Assembly (NCBI GenBank): GCA_013298025.1
Contig: JAAFJE010000017.1
Span: forward strand, 1 to 64,000
From: Cytophagales bacterium
Lineage (GTDB): Bacteria; Bacteroidota; Bacteroidia; Cytophagales; Spirosomataceae
Direction: 5' to 3'
Length of the DNA stretch: 64,000 nucleotides
Under the pieces are notes generated by a model. The model was not told the origin of the DNA, searched no databases, and saw only the letters and a program-made list of their open reading frames with translations. A program made the position numbers and the translations under genes. Shown piece by piece: positions 45,341 to 54,735 of the stretch. Position 1 is the stretch's first letter, and each line of letters begins with the position of its first letter.

Positions 45341-45427
45341 TAAATTAAATTTATTGATTCACAACTCACTAATTCACTAACTCGCAATCCACTAACTCGC
45401 TAATTCACAACTCACTAACTCACAACT
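45341..45427. repeat. Right TCACAACTCACTAA array, ilvD-ilvB gap
   Basis: About eight degenerate units of TTCACAACTCACTAA and CACTAACTCGCTAA type. They are complementary to the left array at 45119-45180; the inner parts (GTTGTGAAT... and ...GATTCACAAC) pair best. Confidence 0.75.
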
Positions 45428-45433
45428 TCTTTC

Positions 45434-47110
45434 TTACAAATCTGTCACACAACCTTCACTTGCAGAAGCCACGTTTTTCACGTATTTACGCAAGACTCCT
45501 TGCTTAAATGGCGATTCGAGTGGTTGCCAATCTTTACGGCGTTCTGCCAATTCTTCGTCTGATACGTGTAAATGGATAACGTTGTTTACCGCATCAATCG
45601 TAATCAAGTCGCCATCTTTTACCAAAGCGATATTGCCCCCTACTTGTGCTTCGGGTGTTACGTGACCCACTACAAAGCCGTGCGTACCTCCCGAAAAACG
45701 ACCGTCGGTAATCATCGCTACTTTATTGCCCAATCCAGCACCCATGATAGCAGAGGTTGGTTTCAACATTTCTGGCATACCGGGGCCACCTTTAGGACCT
45801 TCGTTACGAATCACGACTACTTGTCCTTCTTTGATTTCGCCTCTTGATAAATATTCTATTACTTCTTCTTCACGCTCACATACTTTAGCAATTCCTTCAA
45901 AACGCTCTCCTTCTTTGCCTGTGATTTTTGCTACAGCCCCGCCCGTTGCCAAGTTTCCGTACAATACTTGTAAGTGACCTGTAGGCTTGATAGGGTTGGT
46001 AAGTGGCATGATGATTTTTTGTGATTCAAAATCTAAATCTGGCACATCCGCCAAGTTTTCTGCAACAGTTTTACCTGTTACAGTCATACAGTCGCCATGC
46101 AAATAGCCTTCTTTCAACAAATATTTCATCAAAGCAGGTACGCCACCGATTGAAAGCATATCTTCCATGTAGTATTTACCCGAAGGTTTCAAGTCGGCAA
46201 TCAACGGTGTGCGGTCAGAAATCGCTTGAATATCTTTTAAGGTAAAATCCACTTGTGCAGCACGAGCAATAGCCAAGTAGTGCAATACGGCATTGGTCGA
46301 GCCACCCATCGTCATTACCATCGTGAGGGCATTTTCAAACGCCTTGCGGGTCATGATGTCTCTTGGACAAATATTTTTCTCCAATAAGTTTTTCATGGCT
46401 GCACCAATGGCCAAACATTCAGCTTTTTTGCCTTCGTGTGTTGCAGGATACGACGAAGAGTTGGGGAGCGTCAAGCCCATAGCCTCCATCGACGAAGCCA
46501 TCGTATTGGCGGTGTACATTCCTCCGCAAGCACCAGCACCAGGAATGGCATTGCGAATGACACCTTCGTAATCTTCATCCGAGATATTGCCAGCAAATTT
46601 TTTACCCAAAGCTTCAAACGCCGAAACGATGTCGAGCTTTTGTCCTTTATATTCTCCTGTACGAATTGTACCACCATACACCAACATACCGGGGCGGTTT
46701 AGACGAGCCAAAGCCATCATAGCACCGGGCATATTTTTATCGCAACCAACCACCGCAATTACGCCATCGTACCACTGAGCACCCACTACATTTTCGATTG
46801 AGTCGGCGATGAGGTCACGAGAAGGCAACGAGTAAGACATCCCATTGTTGCCGTTGGTCATCCCGTCAGACACCCCGATTGTGTGAAAAATCAAGCCCAC
46901 CATTCCATTATCTTGAACTCCTTTCTTTACATGAACCGATAGACCATTGAGGTGCATATTGCAGGTATTGCCTTCGTAGCCAGTACTGGCAATCCCAATT
47001 TGAGCCTTTTGCATATCTTCTGACGAAAGACCAATGCCATAAAGCATGGCTTTAGCAGCAGGGTTGGTAATTTCTTGCGTGAGCGTTCTGGAGAATTTGT
47101 TTAGTTCCAT
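45434..47110 (-). CDS. ilvD: Dihydroxy-acid dehydratase (IlvD)
   Basis: Iron-sulfur enzyme, third step of valine/isoleucine synthesis. It is 558 aa from the ATG at 47110 ([13 protein letters not shown]); the frame from 47137 adds nine unlikely residues. Cluster Cys motifs are [17 protein letters not shown] near residue 113 and [20 protein letters not shown] near 190. The C-terminal [20 protein letters not shown] is also present. First gene of ilvD-B-N-C-A, behind a leader-peptide attenuator (47215-47412). Confidence 0.97.
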   Translation of the reverse strand: MELNKFSRTLTQEITNPAAKAMLYGIGLSSEDMQKAQIGIASTGYEGNTCNMHLNGLSVHVKKGVQDNGMVGLIFHTIGVSDGMTNGNNGMSYSLPSRDLIADSIENVVGAQWYDGVIAVVGCDKNMPGAMMALARLNRPGMLVYGGTIRTGEYKGQKLDIVSAFEALGKKFAGNISDEDYEGVIRNAIPGAGACGGMYTANTMASSMEAMGLTLPNSSSYPATHEGKKAECLAIGAAMKNLLEKNICPRDIMTRKAFENALTMVMTMGGSTNAVLHYLAIARAAQVDFTLKDIQAISDRTPLIADLKPSGKYYMEDMLSIGGVPALMKYLLKEGYLHGDCMTVTGKTVAENLADVPDLDFESQKIIMPLTNPIKPTGHLQVLYGNLATGGAVAKITGKEGERFEGIAKVCEREEEVIEYLSRGEIKEGQVVVIRNEGPKGGPGMPEMLKPTSAIMGAGLGNKVAMITDGRFSGGTHGFVVGHVTPEAQVGGNIALVKDGDLITIDAVNNVIHLHVSDEELAERRKDWQPLESPFKQGVLRKYVKNVASASEGCVTDL

Positions 47111-47214
47111 AATGAAATTGTTTCGTTTGCTGTCCAATAATCAATTTTTGGCAAGACTTTGGACTATTTTGGCATTAATTGACTTATTTTAAGTTAAAGC
47201 TTCTTTAGATGACA

Positions 47215-47247
47215 AAAGACCTTTCTCGTGGTATGAGAAAGGTCTTT
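47215..47247 (-). terminator. ilvD attenuator terminator
   Basis: Perfect 13-bp stem (47215-47227 with 47235-47247), core GACCTTTCTC/GAGAAAGGTC, 7-nt loop, followed by TTTTG on the minus strand. It lies between the promoter and ilvD in the direction of transcription. Confidence 0.85.
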
Positions 47248-47281
47248 CGGAAATATATACAACAAGAACCCGTCTCATACC
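47230..47281 (-). promoter_or_regulatory. ilvD antiterminator pairing
   Basis: On the RNA strand GGTATGAGA (47281-47273) can pair perfectly over 9 bp with TCTCATACC (47238-47230). The first segment contains the leader-peptide stop codon; the second covers the terminator's loop and the end of its 5' arm. The pairing therefore excludes the terminator. A ribosome finishing the leader would mask it; one stalled upstream would leave it free. Confidence 0.75.
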
Positions 47282-47337
47282 TGATAGCAGAGCAGAATGA
47301 CAACGAGGATGATATTTACGCTTGAAAGTTTTAACAT
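47275..47337 (-). CDS. ilv operon leader peptide
   Basis: A 20-codon frame starting MLKLSSVN, continuing IILVVILL and ending CYQV. Twelve of the 20 residues are Leu (5), Ile (3) or Val (4), including eight in a row. It lies between the ilvD promoter and the terminator, and its stop codon is part of the antiterminator. This is the classic layout of amino-acid attenuation for a branched-chain operon. It is too short for ordinary gene calling and has no visible ribosome-binding site, usual here. Confidence 0.88.
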   Translation of the reverse strand: MLKLSSVNIILVVILLCYQV

Positions 47338-47344
47338 TTGCAAC

Positions 47345-47360
47345 TAGCGAAATTTCGCTA
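47345..47360. promoter_or_regulatory. 16-bp palindrome in the ilvD 5' UTR (operator 1)
   Basis: Perfect palindrome TAGCGAAATTTCGCTA, repeated at 47587-47602. It falls about 17-32 nt after the predicted ilvD start site and just before the leader peptide, where a bound protein could block elongation. TAG...CTA ends with an AT core resemble Lrp/AsnC sites in outline only; the binding protein is unknown. Confidence 0.65.
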
Positions 47361-47380
47361 ATGTTTTATTTAGTCCTTCA

Positions 47381-47412
47381 CAAATATACAGGAGTATTTT
47401 TTTTAATTGCAA
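47381..47412 (-). promoter_or_regulatory. ilvD operon promoter
   Basis: The minus strand has TTG (47412-47410), 21 nt, then TATATTTG (47388-47381), an exact TAnnTTTG. The start is predicted near 47377, 40 nt before the leader peptide. Confidence 0.75.
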
Positions 47413-47586
47413 GAAATAACCAAATAAAATTTTAGTAATAAATACTTACTCCTAAGAAAATACTAGAAAAACAGCTTGATTCATAGATTTTTATCCTGTG
47501 TAAATATCTTATTGTAGCATAAAAATCTATGATAAATCATATCATTGAAATAATATTTTTTGCAAAATTAATATACAAAATTACTC

Positions 47587-47602
47587 TAGCGAAATTTCGC
47601 TA
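47587..47602. promoter_or_regulatory. 16-bp palindrome (operator 2) and half site
   Basis: Second exact TAGCGAAATTTCGCTA, 242 bp from the first. The next bases are also shared (TTGTTTTAT here, ATGTTTTAT there). A half site TTTCGCTA followed by TCTTGTTTAAT lies at 47652-47659. The sites lie between the diverging ilvD and sigma-factor genes and could serve either. Confidence 0.65.
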
Positions 47603-47797
47603 TTGTTTTATGTGATTGTACGCTTTACTTGTTTAACTAAGAAAAGTAATATTTCGCTATCTTGTTTAATTGTTACTTTTTCCTAAAAAAGCACCATACT
47701 GACAGCTTTTTTTTGAACAAAAAAAATATTTTTTAAAATCTTTTAGGGATTTTACCGATTTGTTTGACTATACAACAAATTTAGCTTTTTACGACCC

Positions 47798-48355
47798 ATG
47801 AAGCATTCAGAACTGAGTGATGAGCAATTGATAGGATTTCTTCAACAAGACGACAAACGGGCTTTTGAAGAAATTTACTACCGCTACTGGTACAAGCTTT
47901 TTGGCATTGCGTATCATGAAACTGGTACGAAAGAAGAAGCCGAAGAACTGGTACATGATTTATTTGAAAGTCTTTGGCAACGCCGACAACAACTAAACAT
48001 TCGTTTATTGAGTGCCTATTTGGTCGTATCTATCAAGCACCTAAGCGTCAATTATATCAAATCACAAATTACTAACCGCAAATTTCAAGAGTACCTTATT
48101 TTTAATGAAATCAGACAGAATCTTTCTACAGAAGAAAGTGTTCATTTCACCGATTTGTCGAAAGCTGTTGATGAAGCCTTAAAAAAATTACCTGAAAAAA
48201 CCTGTGAGGTATTCAGGATGAGTCGATTTGAAAACCAGTCGGTCAAAGCCATCGCCCAACGCCTCCAAATCAGCGAAAAAGCCGTGGAATACCACCTCAC
48301 CAAATCGCTCAAAGTATTAAGAGAAAATCTGAAAAACTATCATTCAGACAATTAA
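47798..48355 (+). CDS. ECF sigma factor (FecI-like)
   Basis: RNA polymerase sigma-70 factor of the Bacteroidota ECF group that works with FecR anti-sigma factors. It is 185 aa. Region 2 is visible in FEEIYYRYWYKLFGIAYHETGTKEEAEELVHDLFESLW, and region 4 with its HTH in LPEKTCEVFRMSRFENQSVKAIAQRLQISEKAVEYHLTKSLKVL. It lies 13 bp before the FecR gene, and the regulon very likely includes the SusC/SusD locus downstream. Confidence 0.95.
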   Translation: MKHSELSDEQLIGFLQQDDKRAFEEIYYRYWYKLFGIAYHETGTKEEAEELVHDLFESLWQRRQQLNIRLLSAYLVVSIKHLSVNYIKSQITNRKFQEYLIFNEIRQNLSTEESVHFTDLSKAVDEALKKLPEKTCEVFRMSRFENQSVKAIAQRLQISEKAVEYHLTKSLKVLRENLKNYHSDN

Positions 48356-48368
48356 AAATGAAGGAAAA

Positions 48369-49373
48369 ATGAATCAACACGACTTTGATAAGCTCTTAGA
48401 AAAATACCTTGCGGGTTTATGCACCGAAGAGGAGGAAATATTTATTCACCAATGGTCTGAAAGATTACTACAAAACAGTGATTTTCAGATGAATACTTTT
48501 GAAAAAAAACGATTCGAGCAAAAGCTTTGGCAACGGATTCAACGCACTTTATTCCCACGTCAACCGTATAAAATATATGCCTTATGGACTTCGCTGGCAG
48601 GCGTTGCTTGCTTGCTTGTAGTGTTGTTTACGTTTTTGTGGCAAAGTCCTAGCACAGGCATTTTGCCTACCAATGCCCAAGAAATAAGCAATGCCTCGGG
48701 CGAAATAGAAGTCCGCAATACCTCCGCCAAACCGCAGCAGATTAAGCTAGAAGACGGCAGCCTGATTGTACTAAAACCCCAAAGTAGCATCAGTTATCCA
48801 GCCCATTTCAACGATAAAAACCGTGCGGTGTATTTACAAGGAGAAGCCTTTTTTCAGGTAAAACGCAACCCAAGCAAGCCTTTTATCGTACACACCAAAG
48901 ACCTCGTAACAGAAGTATTAGGCACAAGTTTCAACATCAAATCGTATGAGCAATCGAAAGCTATAGAAGTGTCGGTTGTGACGGGACGGGTATCGGTTTA
49001 TGAAAATTCAATTAAAAATGAAAAGCGAAAAAATGGCGTAATTTTGAGTCCTAACCAAAAGATTCTTTTCGACAAAGAAACCAAAAAATTAGTCCCCAGT
49101 TTGGTAGAAAATCCCATCGTTATCAATACACCCGTTACAACCCTCGATTTTGTTTTTGAAGAGACGCCCCTAGCCTTGGTACTGAGCCGCTTGCAGAGTG
49201 CCTATCAAATAGAATTTGTTATCGAAAACCATCAGCTTGCCAAGTGTGCATTCACGGCCGACCTCAACGAGTTGCCTTTGCACAAACAACTCGATTTGAT
49301 TTGTAAAGCATTAGATGCCACCTACGAGCAACGAGGAACGGTCATTTTTATCAATGGTACGGGTTGTCAATAA
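48369..49373 (+). CDS. FecR-family anti-sigma factor
   Basis: Inner-membrane anti-sigma factor that receives a signal from the TonB-dependent receptor. It is 334 aa. A short cytoplasmic N-terminus (residues 1-70) precedes one membrane helix (IYALWTSLAGVACLLVVLFTF, about 73-93). The FecR domain runs from 105 to 210 (VRNTSAKPQQIKLEDGSLIVLKPQSSISYP, VTEVLGTSFNIKSYE). The C-terminal STN-like DUF4974 domain is FVFEETPLALVLSRLQSAYQIEF. It sits directly after the sigma gene. Confidence 0.95.
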   Translation: MNQHDFDKLLEKYLAGLCTEEEEIFIHQWSERLLQNSDFQMNTFEKKRFEQKLWQRIQRTLFPRQPYKIYALWTSLAGVACLLVVLFTFLWQSPSTGILPTNAQEISNASGEIEVRNTSAKPQQIKLEDGSLIVLKPQSSISYPAHFNDKNRAVYLQGEAFFQVKRNPSKPFIVHTKDLVTEVLGTSFNIKSYEQSKAIEVSVVTGRVSVYENSIKNEKRKNGVILSPNQKILFDKETKKLVPSLVENPIVINTPVTTLDFVFEETPLALVLSRLQSAYQIEFVIENHQLAKCAFTADLNELPLHKQLDLICKALDATYEQRGTVIFINGTGCQ

Positions 49374-49490
49374 GGGTCACGTGCCATAAAACCATTGCAG
49401 CAACAAACCCAATTCGTAAAATTCATATTATAACTCAAACTTACTATTTAACCCTCATGAAAACATAAGTACTATTCTCTCACAAAAAAA

Positions 49491-49562
49491 GCCGATAATG
49501 TTGCGAGCATTACCGGCCAGAGCAACCCACCAAACGCCAATTTGGTGGCATCGAAGCGATGC
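49491..49562 (+). promoter_or_regulatory. Three-hairpin leader before susC
   Basis: Three adjacent hairpins precede the SusC start: GCCGATAATG/CATTACCGGC (49491-49500 with 49508-49517, one mismatch), CCACCAAA/TTTGGTGG (49527-49534 with 49541-49548) and GCATCG/CGATGC (49548-49553 with 49557-49562). They lie 49-120 nt upstream of the ATG. Transcription past this point would give a highly folded 5' UTR. Confidence 0.65.
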
Positions 49563-49610
49563 TTAGGATGCTGTTTTTCTCCATGTTACAGTCAAAAAAC
49601 ATTTAAAAGT

Positions 49611-52600
49611 ATGAAAAAAAAACAATCATTAAAAAAGATTCTCTCCAAAGCGATGCGAATTACTCTCACGCAATTATTCCTTTCGGTTATCTGTTGCGGC
49701 GTTTCGCTTGCCAACAGTGCTTTTTCGCAAGAGCTACTCAATAAGAGTATCACCCTGCGAACAGGAACCAGTACTGTGAAGCAAGTGTTGGTTCAGATTG
49801 AGAAGAAAGCCGACGTAAAATTTGTTTATAGCTCAAACGCCATCCAAGCCGAGCAAACGGTATCGCTTGAGTTTAAAAACGATAAACTTTCTAAAGTATT
49901 AGAAGAATTACTGAATCCCCTCAATATTTCTTACGAAGTAATAGAAAACCGTATTTTACTTCGTAAAAAAAATGGTGTTGAAAAAGACAACACCCCTGCG
50001 GTTGTCCCAAACGACATCATCGCCGAGCAAAGCGTATCGGGTATCGTCACAGACGAAAAAGGACAACCCTTACCGGGCGTATCGGTATTGGTAAAAAACA
50101 CCAATAGAGGTACAACTACCGACGGCAAAGGACAATACAAAATCAATGTGCCAGAAGCCAACGCAACTTTAGTGTTTTCGTTTGTAGGCTACAAAAAGCA
50201 AGAAGTATCGGTCAGCAACCGCTCTACTGTCAATGTATCGCTACAAGTAGAAAACCAAAACCTCGAAGAAGTAGTCGTGGTAGGTTATGGTACACAATCA
50301 CGTAAAAACCTCACCAGTGCCATTACGACCATCAAGCCCGAAGACCTCAACAAAGGAGCTATCAGCGACGTAGGGCAATTGTTGCAAGGAAAAGTACCCG
50401 GCTTGAATATCACCAGAAGTGGCGACCCCAACCGCTCGGCTGCCATCATTTTGCGTGGTGCTTCGTCGTTGCGTGACGGTGCACAATCGCCTTTGTTTGT
50501 GATTGATGGCGTACCCGGTGCCGATATTTCATTGATTGCCCCTGACGATATTGCTACCATGGACATCCTGAAAGATGCGGCTGCAACGGCAATCTATGGA
50601 AACCGTGCCGCCAATGGGGTAATTATGGTGACAACCAAGCGTGCCAACAAAGGACAAATGCAGGTAGCCTATAGCTCGTACATGGCCATCGACAAAGTAT
50701 CTAATCAATACGAAATGATGGATGCCAATCAGTTGAAATCGTTTTTGGCGGCCAACGGCCAGTCGCTTACTCCAGAAGACGACTTAGGAGCAAATACCAA
50801 CTGGCAAGATGCCGTACAACGCAGCACGGCCATCAGCCAAAACCACAATATTTCGTTTGGTGGTGGCAACGAAAATACCGTTTATAACGCCAGCCTCAAC
50901 TATTTCGACCAAGAGGGTATCATCAAATCGAGTGCCTTAAATCGTATTGTGGCACGTTTATCTATTGAACAAAAAGCTTTTAACGACAAAGTAAAATTAG
51001 GTTTATCGGTAACAAACTCTATCACAGATTCTAAATTAGTACCTTATCGTAATACCGTATTGGCTCAAATGCTTACGTATTTACCAACTTCACCCATACG
51101 TAGAGATAACGGTTCGTTTTACGACAACTTCAACAAGTCGAGCTATTACAACCCTGTATCGCTCATCGAAAACGCACAAGAACGGTTGAAATACAAAAGT
51201 TTGTTAGGTACATTCTTTACACAAATAAAGCTTCCTTTCGGCTTGACTTACGATTTGAAACTTTCGTACCAAAACTTCCAAACCAACTACGGGGCTTATT
51301 ACAACAGCTATTATACCCAATACTACAACAACGTGCGTAGCACACCAGAACCTCCGGGCAACCCTACGTTCATTACGTTGGTAGGGGCTAATGGCTTGGC
51401 TACACGCAATGCTTACCAAAACTCACAAAGTTTGTTGGAAACCTATCTTACTTGGGATAAGCAGTTTGGCGACCATTCTATCAACGCCGTTGTGGGTTAC
51501 TCTTGGCAAGAGAGCATCAATGGTGATGGCTTCCAAGCTACCAGTACCAACTTCCCGGTAGATGCCGTTGGGTACAACAACCTTAGCCTTGGCAACCCTT
51601 ATGCGGTGGCTTCTTTTAGGGTAAATTATGGTGGCGACAACTACCAACAGGTTCGCTTAATTTCGGATTTCGGTCGTTTGAACTATAACTACAAAAACAA
51701 GTATTTGGTACAAGCTTCTGTGCGTAGAGATGGCTCTTCGGTATTTGGTGTAAACAAACGCTGGGGATATTTCCCTGCGGTAGGGGTTGCTTGGCGTATC
51801 GACCAAGAACCATTTATGGAAAAACAAAAAGTATTTACCGAACTCAAACTCCGTGCCAGTTATGGTGTAACTGGTAACTCGCTAGGCTTTAGTCCTTATA
51901 CCACTAAATTGATTTATGGTAATATCGGTACGTTCTATTACAACGGAACACAGCAAACAGCTATTGGTGCTTTGCAAAACGAAAACCCTGATTTAGGTTG
52001 GGAAAAAACAGCTACCTCAAACATCGGGGTTGACTTTGCCATCTTGAAAGGAAAATTGAGCGGTACGCTAGAAGTATATGACAAAACTACTTCTGATTTG
52101 ATTTGGACTTACCCTGTAAGTACCGTATTGTACCCCAATGGTTCGTTAACAGCCAACGTAGGTAAAATGAGCAATAAAGGGATAGAATTTACCTTGAATG
52201 CAAGCCCTGTGCAAACAAAACACTTCTCTTGGAACACAACCCTTAATTTGGCCCATAACCAAAACAAAATTGTAAGTCTTTCTAACGCAACACTCAAAAC
52301 CGACTCTATCAAAATCGTACAACCCGATGGTGCTGGTCAAACAGGTGAAACCGTTATGTTGATTGCGGCGGGTTTACCTATCGGACAATTCTTTACCTAT
52401 GAATACGCAGGGAAAGATGCCAGTGGGGTATCGCAGTACTACAATGCCAAAGGTGAGCTTACAACGAAGCCTTTAAGCGTAAAAGATTACAAGGCTTTGG
52501 GCAATGCACAACCTACTGTATTGTTGGGTTGGTCGAACAGTTTTACATACAAAAATTTAGACCTAAACATTTTTATGCGTGCAGTATTGGGCAACAAAAT

Positions 52601-52961
52601 CATGAATATTACCCGTGCCGATTTAATCAGACCTAGTACAGCCCGCTTTACCAATATTCCTGTGGAAGTAGCCAGCGAATCGGCCAACGACTACAACTCG
52701 TACCGTTATTCATCTCGTTTTATAGAAGATGGTAGCTACCTACGTTTAGACAACGCCACGTTGGGATATTCTTTCAAGAATATCGCTAAAAACATCAAAC
52801 GTGTGAGGGTTTATGCCTCTGTCAACAACCTGTTTGTGATTACTGGCTATAAAGGTATAGACCCCGAAATCAACCAAGGCGGTACAGCCCCCGGTGTAGA
52901 TGCCAACAACTTCTACCCCAAAACTCGTACTTTCTTGTTTGGGGTGTCGGCTTCTTTCTAA
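49611..52961 (+). CDS. SusC/RagA TonB-dependent receptor with signalling domain
   Basis: Outer-membrane importer working with the SusD lipoprotein. It is 1116 aa from the ATG at 49611 (MKKKQSLKK); the frame from 49542 would add residues encoded by the hairpin leader and is rejected. Domains: signal peptide to about 43, STN signalling domain (ITLRTGTSTVKQVLVQIEKKADVKFVYSSN, about 50-120), CarboxypepD-like repeat (VSGIVTDEKGQPLPGVSVLVKN), plug (LEEVVVVGYGTQSRKNLTSAI) and a large barrel. The STN domain implies signalling to the FecR/sigma pair upstream. Confidence 0.95.
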   Translation: MKKKQSLKKILSKAMRITLTQLFLSVICCGVSLANSAFSQELLNKSITLRTGTSTVKQVLVQIEKKADVKFVYSSNAIQAEQTVSLEFKNDKLSKVLEELLNPLNISYEVIENRILLRKKNGVEKDNTPAVVPNDIIAEQSVSGIVTDEKGQPLPGVSVLVKNTNRGTTTDGKGQYKINVPEANATLVFSFVGYKKQEVSVSNRSTVNVSLQVENQNLEEVVVVGYGTQSRKNLTSAITTIKPEDLNKGAISDVGQLLQGKVPGLNITRSGDPNRSAAIILRGASSLRDGAQSPLFVIDGVPGADISLIAPDDIATMDILKDAAATAIYGNRAANGVIMVTTKRANKGQMQVAYSSYMAIDKVSNQYEMMDANQLKSFLAANGQSLTPEDDLGANTNWQDAVQRSTAISQNHNISFGGGNENTVYNASLNYFDQEGIIKSSALNRIVARLSIEQKAFNDKVKLGLSVTNSITDSKLVPYRNTVLAQMLTYLPTSPIRRDNGSFYDNFNKSSYYNPVSLIENAQERLKYKSLLGTFFTQIKLPFGLTYDLKLSYQNFQTNYGAYYNSYYTQYYNNVRSTPEPPGNPTFITLVGANGLATRNAYQNSQSLLETYLTWDKQFGDHSINAVVGYSWQESINGDGFQATSTNFPVDAVGYNNLSLGNPYAVASFRVNYGGDNYQQVRLISDFGRLNYNYKNKYLVQASVRRDGSSVFGVNKRWGYFPAVGVAWRIDQEPFMEKQKVFTELKLRASYGVTGNSLGFSPYTTKLIYGNIGTFYYNGTQQTAIGALQNENPDLGWEKTATSNIGVDFAILKGKLSGTLEVYDKTTSDLIWTYPVSTVLYPNGSLTANVGKMSNKGIEFTLNASPVQTKHFSWNTTLNLAHNQNKIVSLSNATLKTDSIKIVQPDGAGQTGETVMLIAAGLPIGQFFTYEYAGKDASGVSQYYNAKGELTTKPLSVKDYKALGNAQPTVLLGWSNSFTYKNLDLNIFMRAVLGNKIMNITRADLIRPSTARFTNIPVEVASESANDYNSYRYSSRFIEDGSYLRLDNATLGYSFKNIAKNIKRVRVYASVNNLFVITGYKGIDPEINQGGTAPGVDANNFYPKTRTFLFGVSASF

Positions 52962-53051
52962 CAAAATGTATCATGAATCAAAACAGTTCTTTTACCAAAG
53001 AAATGTGCCAAATGAAAACAAGAACTGTTTAAAACTAAATTCTAGCAACAG

Positions 53052-54635
53052 ATGAAAAAAATATTTCAATTCATAATAGCCATTGCAAGCATGAGTGGGT
53101 TAATTGCCTGCCATGACCTTGAAGTACCCGTAACAACACAACTCACGCCCGATATTTTTCCCCAAACACCTACGCAGTTTATCCAAGCGGCTGGGCCAAC
53201 TTATACGGCGTTTCGTCAGAACTTCTCTACCGACTACTGGTTTTTACAGTCGTTAAGTACCGACGAAGCTATTTTGCCAGCCAGAGGCGGTAACTGGTTC
53301 GACGGCGGACGTTACGAACAACACCACAAGCACACTTGGAACCAAGATAACCCGCACGTGCAAAGTGCTTGGGGCTGGCTTACCAGTACCATTAGTACAA
53401 GTAACCAAAACATTTTCTTGATTTCAAAAGCACCCGAATCGCCAGCGAAAGCCACCAGTTTGGCAGAACTTCGTTCGATGCGTGCTTTGTGCTATTTTAT
53501 GATGATGGATTTATGGGGAAATATTCCAATTTCAACCAAATTTGGCGATACCACCACAGCACAAACCACCGCCAGAGCCGATGTTTTTAAGTTTATTGAA
53601 AAAGAATTACAAGAAAGTATTCCTAATTTGAGCGAAGTGATAGGACAAGAAACCTACGGTCGTCCAACCAAATTTACGGCGTATGCAATTTTGGCAAAAA
53701 TGTACCTCAATGCCGAAGTTTATACAGGTACACAACGCTGGAACGACGCTATTGCTGCTTGCGACCAAATCATCAATTCTGGAAAATTTGCCCTTGAAAG
53801 TGATTTCAGAAAGATGTTTTTTGTTGATAATGGCCCACAAATCAAAGAATTTATCTTTGCTTTGCCTTACGATGCCGCTGCCCCGAACGGCTATATGTTT
53901 TATGCTCGTTATTCGTTGCCTCGTTCGTTGCGTGCCAAATATAGCTTGCCATTTACGCCAAGTTCGGCGGCTAGTACTATTCCTCGCTTTTATGCCTACT
54001 TCAACGACCCCAACGACGTGCGTAACCAACAGTGGATTACAGGCAAGCAATTCGATTACAAAGGAAATCCTGTTACTGTAAGTACTACCAAAAAAGGCTA
54101 TGACGAAGATTATACAGGGGCAGATGCGGCGGCGGCTTTGACGTACCAAGTAGAAATTACGCCCGATGTTGTCATCAAAAAACCCGCCAGCTTCGACTTG
54201 GGTAACGATGAAAAAGCCTGGAACATGGGCTACCGCAACAATAAGTTTTACTGCGATTCGACCTCGGCGACTCGTAACCAAAACAACGACGTTCCTTTGT
54301 TCAGATACGCCGATGTTTTACTCATGAAAGCAGAGGCAATCCTCAGAGGCGGAACGGCCACTGGTGGACAAACGGCTCTTTCCTTGGTTAATACACTCAG
54401 AGCCAAACGCACGACTTCGCCTGCTTGGACTTCGGTGACATTAGATTTGATTTATGCCGAAAGAATCAGAGAATTGTCGTGGGAAACTTGGCACCGCAAC
54501 GATATGATTCGCTTTGGTAAATTTGAGGAATCATGGGCAGCCAAAACCGACAACAACCCTCAAAAACGCCTGTTGCCTATTCCAACCAACGCCCTGCAAC
54601 TCAACAAGGCATTGAAACAAAACCCAGGCTACTAA
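53052..54635 (+). CDS. SusD/RagB glycan-binding lipoprotein
   Basis: Surface lipoprotein that caps SusC and binds the glycan, 527 aa. Lipoprotein signal IIAIASMSGLIACHDLE (Cys near residue 20). SusD-fold segments: SLAELRSMRALCYFMMMDLWGNIP, PTKFTAYAILAKMYLNAEVYTGTQRWNDAIAACDQIINSG, and the C-terminal VPLFRYADVLLMKAEAILRGG with LIYAERIRELSWETWHRNDMIRFGKF. It lies 90 bp after susC. A terminator follows. Confidence 0.95.
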   Translation: MKKIFQFIIAIASMSGLIACHDLEVPVTTQLTPDIFPQTPTQFIQAAGPTYTAFRQNFSTDYWFLQSLSTDEAILPARGGNWFDGGRYEQHHKHTWNQDNPHVQSAWGWLTSTISTSNQNIFLISKAPESPAKATSLAELRSMRALCYFMMMDLWGNIPISTKFGDTTTAQTTARADVFKFIEKELQESIPNLSEVIGQETYGRPTKFTAYAILAKMYLNAEVYTGTQRWNDAIAACDQIINSGKFALESDFRKMFFVDNGPQIKEFIFALPYDAAAPNGYMFYARYSLPRSLRAKYSLPFTPSSAASTIPRFYAYFNDPNDVRNQQWITGKQFDYKGNPVTVSTTKKGYDEDYTGADAAAALTYQVEITPDVVIKKPASFDLGNDEKAWNMGYRNNKFYCDSTSATRNQNNDVPLFRYADVLLMKAEAILRGGTATGGQTALSLVNTLRAKRTTSPAWTSVTLDLIYAERIRELSWETWHRNDMIRFGKFEESWAAKTDNNPQKRLLPIPTNALQLNKALKQNPGY

Positions 54636-54660
54636 ATATCTCCTATTATCTGACCCCTAC

Positions 54661-54692
54661 AAAGGCTTTGTATCTTTCGGTACAAAGCCTTT
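54661..54692 (+). terminator. Hairpin terminator between susD and the GH92 gene
   Basis: Perfect 12-bp stem (54661-54672 with 54681-54692), AAAGGCTTTGTA/TACAAAGCCTTT, 8-nt loop, then ATTTTAG. It probably lowers read-through from susCD into the GH92 gene. Confidence 0.7.
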
Positions 54693-54735
54693 ATTTTAGA
54701 CTATCGAATCAATTCCGTTTCCCATTTGTACAAGT

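Noticed and set aside
49542-49610. N-terminal extension of SusC
   Set aside because: These codons are encoded by the hairpin leader and read as Cys-rich sequence; the ATG at 49611 gives a proper signal peptide.
53607-54281. Leftward frame of 224 codons in susD
   Set aside because: Antisense to a clear SusD gene; its length follows from codon bias, and it has no motif.
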